DNA from: Pseudooceanicola atlanticus
Lineage (GTDB): Bacteria; Pseudomonadota; Alphaproteobacteria; Rhodobacterales; Rhodobacteraceae
Direction: 5' to 3'
DNA length: 64,000 nucleotides
Assembly: GCF_000768315.1 (NCBI RefSeq)
Contig: NZ_AQQX01000008.1
Span: forward strand, 1-64,000
The notes under the pieces are model-generated. The model made no database searches. It was not told the origin of the DNA and saw only the letters and a program-made list of their open reading frames with translations. Both the position numbers and the translations under genes were made by a program. Below are positions 25,266 through 35,170 of the stretch, one piece after another (position 1 is the first letter of the stretch; each line of letters opens with the position of its first letter).

Positions 25266-25949
25266 TTGAGCCAGTCGGATTCTTTCATTGACGAGGTGAC
25301 CGAAGAGGTCCGCCGTGACCGGCTTTTCGCGATGTTCCGCCGCTATGGCTGGATCGCGGCTGTCGTTGTCATCCTGATCGTCGGCGGCGCGGCCTGGAAC
25401 GAATACCGCAAGTCGCAGGACCGCGCCCGGGCCGAAACCTTCGGCAATGCCCTGCTGTCCGCTCTGGAACAATCCGAGGCGCAGGAACGCGTGACGGCTC
25501 TCGACAGCATTCAGGCGGAAACGCCGGGGGCCGCTGCCGTGCGCGACCTGATGAAGGCGGCCGAAGCGTCCGAAGCCGGGGATACCTCGGGCGCGGTGGA
25601 TACGCTCACTGTCGTGGCCAACAATCCCGACCTGCCGCTCATTTACCGTTCGCTGGCACAGTATCGCGCGCTGGCGCTTCAGGGCGATACGCTCAGCCCC
25701 GCAGATCGCCGTGCGGCCTATGAAGGGCTGTCCGCGCCGGGCGCACCGCTGCGCCACCTCGCGCTGGAACAGATTGCGCTGACCCATGTCGAGGAAGGGG
25801 ATCGCGACGCGGCCCTCAACGCCTTGAATTCGCTTCTGGAAGAGGCCGGTCTGTCTGCGGACTTGCAACGAAGGGTTTCTCAGTTGATTGTGTCCCTCGG
25901 AGGGTCGCTGGACGGCGCCTCGGACGAGGCATCGTCGGACGGAAATTGA
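25266..25949 (+). CDS. YfgM-like membrane-anchored TPR protein
   Basis: The 227-residue protein has a cytoplasmic N-terminus (SFIDEVTEEVRRDRLFAMFR), one TM (YGWIAAVVVILIVGGAAW), the WNEYRKSQ junction typical of the YfgM/DUF2133 family, and periplasmic helical repeats. It starts with TTG at 25266 behind AGGGGG five bases upstream. YfgM works with PpiD at the Sec translocon. The order yfgM-like, bamB, der is the same as in E. coli, which supports the assignment. Confidence 0.85.
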   Translation: MSQSDSFIDEVTEEVRRDRLFAMFRRYGWIAAVVVILIVGGAAWNEYRKSQDRARAETFGNALLSALEQSEAQERVTALDSIQAETPGAAAVRDLMKAAEASEAGDTSGAVDTLTVVANNPDLPLIYRSLAQYRALALQGDTLSPADRRAAYEGLSAPGAPLRHLALEQIALTHVEEGDRDAALNALNSLLEEAGLSADLQRRVSQLIVSLGGSLDGASDEASSDGN

Positions 25950-25993
25950 AGGGCCGCGGCCTTTTAGGGAATATCGGCGGGGGCGCAGGACCA

Positions 25994-27358
25994 ATGGCAT
26001 CGCTTGCAATGGCTAAGAACATGAACGGGATCGCATCCCTCGGGCTGCGTCTGGCCCTGATCGGCAGCGTCGCCACGCTCGCGGCCTGTGCCGAACCCGA
26101 GAGCTACCTGACCGGCAAGCGCGAAGATATCTCTTCGGTCTATTCCGACGCGCCGGTGGACGAACCTGACGCCGAAACCGTCGACCGCACCGAACCGGTT
26201 GCGATCCCGGGCGCCGTGAACAATGCCAACTGGCTGCAACGGCCGGGCTCGCCCTCAACCCGTACCAGCAATGCCGCCTTCACCGCGTCGCCGTCGCTGA
26301 TCTGGACCGCGAATATCGGGGCCGGCGATGGCCGCCGCGGTCGCATCACCGCCGATCCGGTGGTCGCCGATGGTCGTGTCTTCGCACTCGACAGCGAAGC
26401 CAAGGTGACCGCCGTCTCGACCGGCGGCGGTGTCGTCTGGAGCCGCGATCTGGTCCCGGCGCGCGACAATGCCGGTGATGCCTCCGGCGGGGGCCTCGCC
26501 TACGGCGCGGGCAAGCTTTTCGTGACGACGGGTTATGGCGAACTGACCGCGCTGGACCCGGCGACCGGTGCGATCCTGTGGGAACAGGACCTCGACGCCG
26601 CTGGCACCGGGTCCCCGACCGTGATCGGCGACTTGGTCTACCTCGTCTCCGGGGACAGCACCGCATGGGCCGTTGAAACCGGCAACGGCCGCATCCGCTG
26701 GCAATTGGCCGGGACGCCCGACAACAATACCCTGGCCGGTGGTCCGGCCCCCGCCGTGGCAGGCGAGAACGTGATCTTCGCCAATGCCTCGGGTGAGGTT
26801 CAGGCCGTCGATCGTGTGGGTGGCCTGCGCAAATGGGGCGCCCTGGTCAGCGGCCGTCGCCCGGGATACGCTCGGTCGGTCGTGACCGATATCAGCGGTG
26901 ATCCGGTCGTCGCCAATGGCCGCGTCTATTCCGGTATCCAGTCCGGCTCCATGGTCGCGCTCGATGCAGAAACCGGCGAACGGCTCTGGTCTGCCAAGCA
27001 AGGTCCGATGTCGTCGGTCTGGTCCGTCGGCAATGCCGTCTTCCTGGTCTCGGACCGGAACGAACTGGTCCGGCTGGACGCGGAAACCGGCGAAAAGGTC
27101 TGGGGCACCGAACTTCCGCTCTTCACCACCGACCGCCCCCGCCGCCAGCGCGCGGTCTATCCGCATCACGGCCCTGTCATGGCGGGCGGTCGGCTTGTCG
27201 TGGCGTCCGGTGACGGCGTTCTGCGCCTCTTCGACCCGGCCTCGGGCGACCTGGTGGGGCAGGCCGCGCTGCCCGGCGGGGCGACCACGAACCCGGTTGT
27301 GGCCGGGGGGACGCTTTATGTGGTATCCGCTCGCGGGCAATTGCACGCTTTCCGTTAA
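25994..27358 (+). CDS. bamB: Outer membrane assembly lipoprotein BamB (PQQ-like propeller)
   Basis: The 454-residue protein has a signal peptide with lipobox LAAC (Cys after about residue 31) and an eight-bladed beta-propeller with repeated PQQ motifs such as GRVFALDSEAKVTAV, GELTALDPATGAILWEQDLD, GSMVALDAETGERLW and NELVRLDAETGEKVW. BamB binds BamA and helps insertion of beta-barrel proteins. The ATG at 25994 has GCAGGA upstream; 26012 is an alternative. It follows the TPR gene by 44 bases, and der follows 58 bases later. Confidence 0.93.
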   Translation: MASLAMAKNMNGIASLGLRLALIGSVATLAACAEPESYLTGKREDISSVYSDAPVDEPDAETVDRTEPVAIPGAVNNANWLQRPGSPSTRTSNAAFTASPSLIWTANIGAGDGRRGRITADPVVADGRVFALDSEAKVTAVSTGGGVVWSRDLVPARDNAGDASGGGLAYGAGKLFVTTGYGELTALDPATGAILWEQDLDAAGTGSPTVIGDLVYLVSGDSTAWAVETGNGRIRWQLAGTPDNNTLAGGPAPAVAGENVIFANASGEVQAVDRVGGLRKWGALVSGRRPGYARSVVTDISGDPVVANGRVYSGIQSGSMVALDAETGERLWSAKQGPMSSVWSVGNAVFLVSDRNELVRLDAETGEKVWGTELPLFTTDRPRRQRAVYPHHGPVMAGGRLVVASGDGVLRLFDPASGDLVGQAALPGGATTNPVVAGGTLYVVSARGQLHAFR

Positions 27359-27416
27359 GCCCGGAATAGGCTATCGGGGCGTCTTTCGCAGCTTCTGACA
27401 AGGTTCGAGGCCTCAG

Positions 27417-28901
27417 ATGTCCTTTACTCTCGCCATCGTCGGGCGGCCCAACGTGGGCAAGTCGACGCTTTTCAACCGCCTTGTGGGCAAGCGCCTGGCC
27501 CTGGTCGACGACCAGCCGGGCGTGACCCGTGACCTGCGCGAAGGCGATGCCAGGCTGGGCCATCTGCGATTCACGGTGATCGACACGGCCGGCCTGGAAG
27601 AAGCGACCGATGAAAGCCTTCAGGGCCGGATGCGCAAGCTGACGGAACGGGCCGTGGACATGGCCGATATCTGCCTTTTCGTGGTCGATGCGCGCGCTGG
27701 CCTGACCGCCTCGGATCATTTCTTCGCCGATATCCTGCGCAAACGGTCGGCCCATGTGATCCTCGCCGCCAACAAGGCAGAGGGGCGTGCCGGTGAGGAC
27801 GGCCTGATCGAGGCCTACGAGCTGGGCCTGGGCGAACCGCTGCGCCTGTCCGCCGAACATGGCGAAGGGATGAGCGAACTGGCCGCCGTGCTGGACCCGA
27901 TCGCCGAAAGCTTTGCCAAGAAAGAGGCCGCAGCCGCCGACGCCATGGAGCAGGCGGGTCTGACCCCCGACACCGATATCGATGTGGACGAGGAGCCGGA
28001 GGAGGACGAAAGCTGGCGCCCCAGCGACGAACGCCCCCTCCAGGTCGCCGTGGTCGGTCGCCCCAATGCGGGCAAGTCGACCCTGATCAACAAGATCATC
28101 GGCGAAGATCGCCTGCTGACCGGGCCCGAGGCCGGGATCACCCGCGATTCCATTTCTCTCCGCACAGAATGGGATGGGCTGCCGGTTCGCATCTTCGACA
28201 CGGCGGGCATGCGCAAGAAGGCCAAGGTGCAGGACAAGCTGGAACGGTTGTCGGTGTCTGATGGTCTACGCGCCGTGAAGTTCGCGGAAGTCGTGGTCGT
28301 CCTGCTGGATGCGGCGATTCCCTTTGAACAACAGGACCTTCGCATTGCCGACCTTGCCGAACGCGAGGGCCGGGCTGTCGTGGTCGCCGTGAACAAATGG
28401 GATCTCGAAGAGGACAAGCAGGGCAAGCTGCGTGATCTGAAGGAGTCCTTCGAACGGCTTCTGCCGCAGCTGCGCGGCGCACCGCTCGTCACCGTTTCGG
28501 CCAAGACCGGGCGTGGCCTTGATCGTCTGAACGCGGCAATCGTGCGGGCGCATGAGGTCTGGAACAGCCGGGTCTCTACCGCAAAGCTGAACCGCTGGCT
28601 GATCGGCATGCTGGAACAGCACCCACCGCCCGCGCCTCAGGGCAAACGGATCCGCATGCGCTACATGACGCAGGCGAAGACGCGGCCGCCTGCCTTTGTC
28701 GTGATGTGCTCGCACCCCGACAAGGTGCCGGACAGCTATTCCCGCTACCTGACCAACGGTCTGCGGGAAGGATTCGATATGCCGGGCACGCCGATCCGGC
28801 TCTACCTGCGGTCCCAAGCGGACAAGAACCCTTACAAGGGCCGCAAGAAGGCTACCCCGTCCCGCCTGCGCAAGCACCTTGGAAAACCGAAATTGTCGTG
28901 A
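27417..28901 (+). CDS. der: GTPase Der (EngA), 50S ribosome assembly
   Basis: The 494-residue protein contains two tandem GTPase domains. The first has GRPNVGKST at 9-17, DTAGLEE and NKAE. The second has GRPNAGKST at about 214-222, [11 protein letters not shown] and NKWD. They are followed by the KH-like C-terminal domain ([41 protein letters not shown]). An acidic linker ([14 protein letters not shown]) separates the G domains. Der acts in 50S subunit maturation. Length and motifs are complete. Confidence 0.98.
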   Translation: MSFTLAIVGRPNVGKSTLFNRLVGKRLALVDDQPGVTRDLREGDARLGHLRFTVIDTAGLEEATDESLQGRMRKLTERAVDMADICLFVVDARAGLTASDHFFADILRKRSAHVILAANKAEGRAGEDGLIEAYELGLGEPLRLSAEHGEGMSELAAVLDPIAESFAKKEAAAADAMEQAGLTPDTDIDVDEEPEEDESWRPSDERPLQVAVVGRPNAGKSTLINKIIGEDRLLTGPEAGITRDSISLRTEWDGLPVRIFDTAGMRKKAKVQDKLERLSVSDGLRAVKFAEVVVVLLDAAIPFEQQDLRIADLAEREGRAVVVAVNKWDLEEDKQGKLRDLKESFERLLPQLRGAPLVTVSAKTGRGLDRLNAAIVRAHEVWNSRVSTAKLNRWLIGMLEQHPPPAPQGKRIRMRYMTQAKTRPPAFVVMCSHPDKVPDSYSRYLTNGLREGFDMPGTPIRLYLRSQADKNPYKGRKKATPSRLRKHLGKPKLS

Positions 28902-28942
28902 AGTGACAACGCGCTACGGTGCGTTTCGGAACCGATATGCGA

Positions 28943-28967
28943 ACCGCGGCCCTCTTCCGGCCGCGGT
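28943..28967. terminator. Hairpin between convergent der and TspO-like gene
   Basis: ACCGCGGCC (28943-28951) pairs exactly with GGCCGCGGT (28959-28967) across a seven-base loop, between the two convergent stops. No T run follows on either strand, so its role as a terminator is uncertain. Confidence 0.5.
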
Positions 28968-28972
28968 GGCTG

Positions 28973-29671
28973 TCACGAGCGTTTCAGCACGAATGGCAGG
29001 CCCAGAAGCCCCATTCCGATGACCGGTAGGGCGATCATCAGCGGCTCTGCCGGGGCGAGGTTCGACACGACGATCCCGATCAGCGCCCAGACCAGCACCA
29101 GCAGGTAAGTGATTTCGGGCAGGATGCGCAGCACGATCGACGCCAGCGCCAAGGCTCCGATCAGAAAGGCCGCATGGATCGTCAGGACCGGGGTTGCGCC
29201 ATATCCCGTCGCCAGCACCGCAGTCGCCACCGACGATGCAGCGGTCAGCCAGCCACAATAGAGCGCGACCGGCGCCCGCAGCCACCAGCGATCCGTCAGC
29301 GGTGTGTGCAGCAGCGCTATCAGGGCCGTGCCCCACATCACCCAGATCAGGACTGTTGCCCAGATGGGCGAGATATTGGCTACCGGTATCCACGCCGCCC
29401 CGACGACCAACGACGCGATCAGCGGCCAGCGTGTCCTGTCCCAGGCCGGGTCCTCGTCGCGTTTAAACAGGCCATACCCGGCAGAGAAGATGAGCCAGGC
29501 ATAGATCAGGCCCCAGATGGAAAATGCCCACCCCGCAGGCTGGATCGGCGGATCGGTCTGCGGCACCGGGAATTGGTCGGGCGAGAAACCGTTGAACCCG
29601 GTCGACAACCAAGGCGACAGGGCAAATGCAACGGCGGCGGTGAATGTCAGGATGGCCTTCATGCGTATCAT
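28973..29671 (-). CDS. TspO/MBR-like tryptophan-rich membrane protein
   Basis: The 232-residue protein has six to seven TM helices and the conserved opening GFNGFSPDQFPVPQTDPPIQ followed by PAGWAFSIWGLIYAWLIFSA, a stretch related to the P-x-G-F-x-W signature of TspO/MBR-type proteins. Trp residues line the helices. It is longer than classical five-helix TspO (about 160 residues), so it belongs to a related tryptophan-rich family; ligand and role are unknown. It is transcribed alone and convergent with der. Confidence 0.7.
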   Translation of the reverse strand: MIRMKAILTFTAAVAFALSPWLSTGFNGFSPDQFPVPQTDPPIQPAGWAFSIWGLIYAWLIFSAGYGLFKRDEDPAWDRTRWPLIASLVVGAAWIPVANISPIWATVLIWVMWGTALIALLHTPLTDRWWLRAPVALYCGWLTAASSVATAVLATGYGATPVLTIHAAFLIGALALASIVLRILPEITYLLVLVWALIGIVVSNLAPAEPLMIALPVIGMGLLGLPFVLKRS

Positions 29672-30038
29672 GTTAACCCTACGCGTGAGCCCCCGGTTTG
29701 GTTCATTTCAGCCCACGCTTCAGGCAGAATCATCAGCCGATCCGGTCATGGCGGAAACTGGCGCAAATCAGGGCTTTGCGTAAGTGACGATTTGGTTGTG
29801 CCGAATGCCGCCCAACCTTCGGCAAGGGCTGGCCGGTTCGGTCGAAAACCGGCCCGGCCGCGGCACCACCAATGCGCGAAACGCAGCCGCAGCCTTCGCG
29901 CTTTGGGCATGCGCTTGCGCAAAACCGTGGTCCAGGGTTTCGGACGTTCACAGCGTATTGCCCGCTCTCTCCCTCTCACCCAGCTTCCCTCCTGACGGTC
30001 CGTGAAGCCGTCACATCAACCTCAACAGGAGAGAAAAC
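29672..30038. other. Divergent intergenic region before the EF-hand gene
   Basis: No gene is seen in 367 bases. A hairpin GGCCGGTT (29831-29838) / AACCGGCC (29847-29854) is present. The region must carry the promoters of the TspO-like gene (leftward) and the EF-hand gene (rightward). Confidence 0.5.
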
Positions 30039-30275
30039 ATGATGAACTCGATGACCCGTATCGCCGCGATCCTTGGCCTGACCGCGACCCCGCTTCTGGC
30101 GGAAACGATGGTCGAGGACACGGATTCCAGCGGCAGCTATTCCATGGAGGAACTGACCGTCTCCTATCCGGAGCTGACCGAGGCGCTGTTCATGGAAATG
30201 GACGCCGATGCCAGCGGCGAGGTGAGCCCGGAAGAGCTGACAGCCGCCGTGGATGCGGGCCTGATCGAAGAGTGA
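30039..30275 (+). CDS. Small secreted EF-hand protein
   Basis: The 78-residue protein has a signal peptide (to about residue 21, cleavage near LLA-ET) and two EF-hand loops: DTDSSGSYSMEE (about 27-38) and DADASGEVSPEE (about 55-66). Both have Asp at loop positions 1, 3 and 5 and Glu at position 12, so calcium binding is plausible. AGGAGAG precedes the tandem ATGs at 30039/30042. Function unknown; probably a periplasmic calcium binder. Confidence 0.85.
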   Translation: MMNSMTRIAAILGLTATPLLAETMVEDTDSSGSYSMEELTVSYPELTEALFMEMDADASGEVSPEELTAAVDAGLIEE

Positions 30276-30306
30276 TCGCTCTGGGGAGCTGACACCGAAA
30301 GGCAAA

Positions 30307-30339
30307 GGGGCCGCACCCGGGGTGTCCGGGTGCGGCCCT
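30307..30339 (-). terminator. Hairpin downstream of serS
   Basis: A perfect long stem GGCCGCACCC...GGGTGCGGCC lies seven bases beyond the serS stop. On the minus strand it is followed by CCTTTGCCTTT, a weak T-rich tail. It also lies after the EF-hand gene, so it may serve both. Confidence 0.65.
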
Positions 30340-30345
30340 GATCGT

Positions 30346-31635
30346 TCAGACGAGGACGCCGTCGGCGGTCAGGGTCGTCTTGCCGCCCAGCCAGGGATGC
30401 AGCGCCTCGGGCAGGACGACAGAGCCGTCTTCCTGCTGACCGTTTTCCAGCACCGCGATCAGGCAGCGCCCGACGGCGAGGCCCGATCCGTTGAGCGTAT
30501 GCACGAATTCCGGCTTGCCGCCTTCGGGGCGGTAGCGGGCATTCATGCGGCGCGCCTGGAAGTCACCGCAGACCGAGACCGAGGAGATCTCGCGATAGGC
30601 GTTCTGACCGGGCAGCCAGACCTCGATGTCGTGGGTGCGGCGTGCGCCGAACCCCATGTCGCCCGTGCACAGGGCCACGGTGCGGAAGGCAAGGCCGAGG
30701 CGCCGCAGGATGCCCTCTGCGCAGTCGGTCATGCGGTCCAGCTCGGCGCGGCTTTCCTCGGGCTTGGTGATCGACACCATCTCGACTTTCTCGAACTGGT
30801 GCTGGCGCAGCATGCCGGCTGTGTCACGACCCGCGCTGCCGGCCTCGGACCGGAAGCACTGGGTGTGGGCGACGTAGCGGCGGGGCAGGTAGCCTTCGTC
30901 GATCATTACGTCGTTGACGATGTTGGTCAGCGTGACCTCCGCGGTCGGCACCAGCCACCAGCCCTCGCGGGTCTGATAGCTGTCCTCGCCGAACTTGGGC
31001 AGCTGACCGGTGCCATACATCATCTCTTCCTTGACCAGGACCGGGGTCCAGGTCTCGGTCAGACCGTTTTCGGTCGTGTGGGTGTCCAGCATGAACTGCG
31101 CGAGCGCGCGGTGAATGCGGGCAACACCGCCCGACAACACGACAAAGCGCGAACCGGACAGCTTGGCCGCCGTTTCGAAATCCATACCGTCCTTCACGCC
31201 GGGCAGCTCGTAATGCTCCAGCGGCTTGAAGGCGAATTCGGGCGGCGTGCCATGGGTCCGCAGTTCGACATTGTCGTCCTCGTCGGCGCCGTCCGGCACA
31301 TCGTCGTGGGGCAGGTTGGGAATGCCCATCAGCATGTCGGTCAGCTGGCTGTCCAGCTCTTTCGCCTCGGATTGCATTCGGGCGACCTCGGCCTTCTTCT
31401 CGGCCACCAGCGCACGCAGCCGTTCGAACTCGGCCTCGTCACCACTGGCCTTGGCCTTGCCGATCGCCTTGGAGGAGGCGTTCTGTTCCGCCTGGGCGGT
31501 CTCGGCCGCATGAATGCGGCTGCGGCGTTGTTCGTCCAGCGCCAGGATCTCGGATGAGACCGGCGACACCCCGCGACGGGCCAGGGCGGCGTCAAAGGCG
31601 GAGGGGTTCTCGCGGATAGCGCGGATATCGTGCAT
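30346..31635 (-). CDS. serS: Seryl-tRNA synthetase
   Basis: The 429-residue class II synthetase has the N-terminal coiled-coil tRNA-binding arm (about residues 25-105), then the catalytic core with motif 2 ([20 protein letters not shown]) and motif 3 ([18 protein letters not shown]). [15 protein letters not shown] and [15 protein letters not shown] are typical SerRS segments. It charges tRNA-Ser, and also tRNA-Sec where present. Complete in length. Confidence 0.98.
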   Translation of the reverse strand: MHDIRAIRENPSAFDAALARRGVSPVSSEILALDEQRRSRIHAAETAQAEQNASSKAIGKAKASGDEAEFERLRALVAEKKAEVARMQSEAKELDSQLTDMLMGIPNLPHDDVPDGADEDDNVELRTHGTPPEFAFKPLEHYELPGVKDGMDFETAAKLSGSRFVVLSGGVARIHRALAQFMLDTHTTENGLTETWTPVLVKEEMMYGTGQLPKFGEDSYQTREGWWLVPTAEVTLTNIVNDVMIDEGYLPRRYVAHTQCFRSEAGSAGRDTAGMLRQHQFEKVEMVSITKPEESRAELDRMTDCAEGILRRLGLAFRTVALCTGDMGFGARRTHDIEVWLPGQNAYREISSVSVCGDFQARRMNARYRPEGGKPEFVHTLNGSGLAVGRCLIAVLENGQQEDGSVVLPEALHPWLGGKTTLTADGVLV

Positions 31636-31725
31636 GATCTCGTTCCGGAATCAGTCAGGTTGAAGTGTGACTGCTTATGGACGATTTTCCCCTCGGGCAA
31701 AACAGGTGCTGCAAACCTGTCTATC

Positions 31726-32565
31726 TCAGGCCCGGTCGGCGGGGATTTCCTGCACCGACGGGCTTTGCCATCCGTCCTGGCCGCGATGGAATATCAGCTC
31801 TTCCCGCGCCGAGAACCGGTAATCCGGCCCGGCAATCCAGCGGGTGATCGTCACCCGGCTGTCTTCGCCCGGTTTTCCGATATCCAGCATTGCGAAATCG
31901 TTGGGCTCCCCGCGCTGGCGCGTGGACAGGCCCGTTCCGCAATGCAGTTGCAGGGCACCGGGGGCTTTCGGGTCGGGCGGGGTGATGACATGCCAGCGGT
32001 GCAGATGCCCCGAAAGGACGATGTCGGCCCCGGCTTCGGTCAGCTTGGTCAGGCCCTTGGCGGCGTTCCGCATGCCTTTCTTGTCGCTGTGGGCGGGCAT
32101 GTCGAAGGGATGATGTGCGACGATCACGTTCAGGCGCGACGCCGGGCCGGATTGGCACAGCATCGCCGCGCGACGGATCGACGACCCGCGCGCCCAGCCG
32201 CTTTGCCACTGCCAGGGCGAGGCGGTGTTCAGCCCGATCACTGCAAGGTCGGGGCACAGCCAGGTCGGCTCGAGGTCGGGCGAGATATGGCGCCGGTACA
32301 TGGTGAAGGGACGCAGGACGCGCCGTAAGGGCCGATGGATCGGCAAATCGTGGTTGCCAGGCACGGAAAGAACCGGCGCATCCAGATGGTCGATGAAGGT
32401 TCGCGCGGCGCGGAACTGGCTGGAAAAGGCCCGTTGGGTCAGGTCCCCGGAAATCGCAACCACGTCGGGGGCGAGGCGATTGACGGTTTCGATCAGAGGG
32501 CGAAGCAGTTCAGGCTTGTCGCGGCCGAAATGCAGGTCGGACAGGTGGATCAGTCGGGTCGTCAT
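31726..32565 (-). CDS. Calcineurin-like metallophosphoesterase
   Basis: The 279-residue protein has the full set of dimetal motifs: DLHFG (9-13), GDLTQ, GNHD, a His in VIVAHHPFD, and GHLHRWH. This is the layout of class III cyclic-nucleotide phosphodiesterase-like (CpdA/Icc) enzymes. The start overlaps the stop of the lipid-kinase gene upstream by four bases, so the two are coupled. The substrate cannot be told from the sequence. Confidence 0.88.
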   Translation of the reverse strand: MTTRLIHLSDLHFGRDKPELLRPLIETVNRLAPDVVAISGDLTQRAFSSQFRAARTFIDHLDAPVLSVPGNHDLPIHRPLRRVLRPFTMYRRHISPDLEPTWLCPDLAVIGLNTASPWQWQSGWARGSSIRRAAMLCQSGPASRLNVIVAHHPFDMPAHSDKKGMRNAAKGLTKLTEAGADIVLSGHLHRWHVITPPDPKAPGALQLHCGTGLSTRQRGEPNDFAMLDIGKPGEDSRVTITRWIAGPDYRFSAREELIFHRGQDGWQSPSVQEIPADRA

Positions 32566-33548
32566 GATGGGTCTTGGTCAGTCTCCGGTGCGATGACGCG
32601 CAATACGTCCTTGTGCAAGGTGAAGCAGAAGGGGCTTTTCATCTCGCTCTTCTCGCCATCCCGCGCGACGAGTCGCTTTTTCTGCCGCGTCTCGATCTTC
32701 ACCTCGCGACCGTGGATCAGCTCCATGTCGCGCCCGGGACGGGCGGCGCGACCGGCGAGACGCAGGGCGCGCAGGATCAGCCCGTAGCGCCCGGTATCCG
32801 GCGCCACGTAGAGCGCGAATTGCCCCTCGCGCACCTTGTCGGCGCCGGGCAGGTCAAATTCCTCGATCTGGTAGGCAGAATTCGCGACGAAGGCGAGGGG
32901 GCTTTTCGCGCGTCGCGGCTCTCCGTCGACCGTGATCTTCATCGACAGGGGGCTGCCAAGCGTCATCAGCGCGCGCAGCACGGACCAATAGGCAGCGATG
33001 CGGCTGCGCCCCCATTTGCGGTAGATGCCTTCGCGCTGGTCCAGGATCGCGGGATAGGCCCCCAGCGACGCGTTGTTGAGGAAGACATGTCCATTGACCT
33101 CTCCGATGGACAGGGGACGCACCGGCGCCTGTGCCAAAGTGCGAGCGGCGGCATCGGGATCGTCCTGCGGAATGTTCAGGGACCGGGCGACGTAGTTGAA
33201 GGTGCCCAGCGGAATGATCCCCAGCGGCGGCACGTCGTGTCCCTGCTGCTGGCGTTCGAACAGGACCGAGGTCACACCGGCGATAGAGCCATCGCCTCCA
33301 CCGACCGCCAGGATGTCGATGTCATCCTCCAGCGCCTCGCGGGCCACGTCGGTCAGCGACCGGCCATCCTTGACCACGTGCAGGCTGGCCTGTGCGCCGT
33401 GGCGGTCCACAGCGTCGCATATCTGGTCGAACAGCCCCGGGTCCCGGCGTCCGGAGCCGGGATTGGCCACGATCGCGATGCGGCGCGGGGCCGCGTCGGT
33501 CGCCTGTGCCGGTCCCGACGGCGAAAGAGGGGAGGGTTTGAGATACAT
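32562..33548 (-). CDS. Diacylglycerol/lipid kinase family protein (YegS/LCB5-like)
   Basis: The start is set at the ATG at 33548 (MYLKPSPLSPSG). The longer in-frame reading from 33686 overlaps the upstream terminator and is not protein-like. The 328-residue protein carries the kinase motifs ANPGSGRRD (near the N-terminus), AVGGGDGSIAGVTSVL, and PLGTFNYVARSL. These form the nucleotide-binding site of DAGK-catalytic-domain proteins. The partner phosphoesterase overlaps its stop codon. The pair may modify a phospholipid-linked substrate, which is inference. Confidence 0.88.
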   Translation of the reverse strand: MYLKPSPLSPSGPAQATDAAPRRIAIVANPGSGRRDPGLFDQICDAVDRHGAQASLHVVKDGRSLTDVAREALEDDIDILAVGGGDGSIAGVTSVLFERQQQGHDVPPLGIIPLGTFNYVARSLNIPQDDPDAAARTLAQAPVRPLSIGEVNGHVFLNNASLGAYPAILDQREGIYRKWGRSRIAAYWSVLRALMTLGSPLSMKITVDGEPRRAKSPLAFVANSAYQIEEFDLPGADKVREGQFALYVAPDTGRYGLILRALRLAGRAARPGRDMELIHGREVKIETRQKKRLVARDGEKSEMKSPFCFTLHKDVLRVIAPETDQDPS

Positions 33549-33645
33549 CCGAGGGCCCTTTTCAATGCTCCTAGACGAACGCTGGCGGGGCAGGGTTGTT
33601 CCCCTTTTCCGTTCTCCGGCTCCATCCCCCCAAACATGCGCGCAC

Positions 33646-33676
33646 GAAAAAGGGGGCCGAAACCGGCCCCCTTTCT
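33646..33676 (-). terminator. Terminator of the PRC-barrel gene
   Basis: AAAAAGGGGGCCG pairs with CGGCCCCCTTTCTC across a short loop. On the minus strand the stem is followed by TTTTTC, 21 bases after the PRC-barrel stop. Confidence 0.85.
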
Positions 33677-33696
33677 CAATTCTCAATCGACAGCGA

Positions 33697-35016
33697 TTAC
33701 TGTTCGAAGCGCGGCATCTCTTTGAGATCGCTTTCGATCATCGCGGTGTAGATGCGCAGTTCATTGCCACCGTCCTGCTGCATGATCTTCAGATCACTCA
33801 GCTTCAGGGCGACCGGCTTTTCGCCAAGGCCGAGGAAGCCACCAACATCGACGATCGCGTCGGTGATTTCGCCTTCTTCGGTCACGACCAGATCGGAGAC
33901 TTCACCGATCCACTTGTCGTTGGCGTCGTAAACGCGGGCACCGTCAAGATTTTCGGCGGTCAGCACGGCGTCACCAGCGGCCGAGAAGTTCTCGCCGTTC
34001 ATGTCACCTTCGGCTTCGGCATCCGCTTCGGCCATGTCTTCGCCCATCATCGGCTCACCGGTTTCTTTCGAGGCAGCCATGTTTTCGGCGTCGGCATCGG
34101 TCGCTTCGTCAGCGGCTTCGGCCATCTCGTCGTTGGCCTCGTCAGCAGCGGCCGCGATGTCATTGCCGGTTTCTTCGGCAGTGTCTTCGGTGGATTCTGC
34201 TGCGTCGGCAACGGCTTCGCCGGTCTCTTCGGCTGCGTTTTCAGCGCCTTCGGCAACGTCTTCACCGGTTTCTTCAATGGCTTCGCCGGTGTTTTCAGCG
34301 GCCTGGGCCATGTCTTCGCCGGTTTCTTCCATCGCTTCGCCGGCATTGTCCGCGGCGTCGGCCATTTCGTCGCCGGCCTCGTCCATGGCTGCTTCGGCTT
34401 CGTTGCCGGCCTCTGCCATCTCTTCGCCAGCTTCGTTCGCCATCTCTTCGGTTTCCGCTTCGGCGGACTCCATCGGCGTCTCGTCGGTCATGCCGTCTTC
34501 GGACGCTTCGGTCCCGGTGGCGGCTGCCATGTCGGAGCCTTCGCCATCTTCGGACATGTCCGCGCTGGCCTGCTGTTCGGCACCAAATTCAGGCGCTTCT
34601 TCCAGCGTTGCCGGGTCGGCGTTCAGGACGAGGAAGAAATCGTCGGCATCTTCGGTCGAGCTGTCGGAGACGAACTGGACGTCGGACAGTTTGGCCGCGA
34701 CCTGGCGCTCGCCAATGCCGAGGAAGCCACCGATATCGACCAGAACGGCGTTGACCTGGCCATCGCGGGACATGATCACATCGTTGATTTCACCGATGTC
34801 TTCCCATTCCTGGCCGGCACCTTCGGCTTCGGTCATCTCGCCGGAATTCTCGGCGGCGTAGACGCGCATCCCGATGAAGTTGGAGGCGTGGATCGACTGT
34901 TCGCCCGGCTGCGCCATGAACGGCGAAGCGGCGGTTGCATCTTTGTGAGCTTCGGCCTGAACGGCACCGGCAGCACCGGCGGCGATCAGGGCAGTGGTCA
35001 GCATGAGATGTTTCAT
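33697..35016 (-). CDS. Secreted two-domain PRC-barrel protein with acidic repeat linker
   Basis: From the ATG at 35016 the protein has 439 residues: a signal peptide (cleavage near VQA-EA at 21), a PRC-barrel domain at about 40-135 (NFIGMRVYA, GEINDVIMSRDGQVNAVLVD, IGGFLGIGERQVAAKLSDV), and a second at about 348-435 (NLDGARVYD, IVDVGGFLGLGEKPVALKLS). The 200-residue linker is Glu/Ala/Asp-rich and repetitive, with tandem units such as AENTGEAIEETGEDVAE. The composition suggests a long charged helix or disordered acidic spacer in the periplasm. The function of secreted PRC-barrel proteins is not established. Confidence 0.85.
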   Translation of the reverse strand: MKHLMLTTALIAAGAAGAVQAEAHKDATAASPFMAQPGEQSIHASNFIGMRVYAAENSGEMTEAEGAGQEWEDIGEINDVIMSRDGQVNAVLVDIGGFLGIGERQVAAKLSDVQFVSDSSTEDADDFFLVLNADPATLEEAPEFGAEQQASADMSEDGEGSDMAAATGTEASEDGMTDETPMESAEAETEEMANEAGEEMAEAGNEAEAAMDEAGDEMADAADNAGEAMEETGEDMAQAAENTGEAIEETGEDVAEGAENAAEETGEAVADAAESTEDTAEETGNDIAAAADEANDEMAEAADEATDADAENMAASKETGEPMMGEDMAEADAEAEGDMNGENFSAAGDAVLTAENLDGARVYDANDKWIGEVSDLVVTEEGEITDAIVDVGGFLGLGEKPVALKLSDLKIMQQDGGNELRIYTAMIESDLKEMPRFEQ

Positions 35017-35170
35017 GAGGGGGTCCTCTCCATTTTGTGTAAACGACGCGGCGTCGTTCTTGTTGGGCCAACACGGGGTTGGACATTCCGGTTCCCGCCG
35101 AAACGCACTTGTGTTGTAAATTGCTGAAAAGGGGGATTTTTTCACCCTCCATCCGAGGTAGGCTGGCGAC

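Noticed and set aside
34047-34346. Lys/Pro/Ala-rich frame resembling a histone H1-like peptide
   Set aside because: Frame-shifted reading of the acidic repeat linker of the PRC-barrel gene on the same strand; no own start site.
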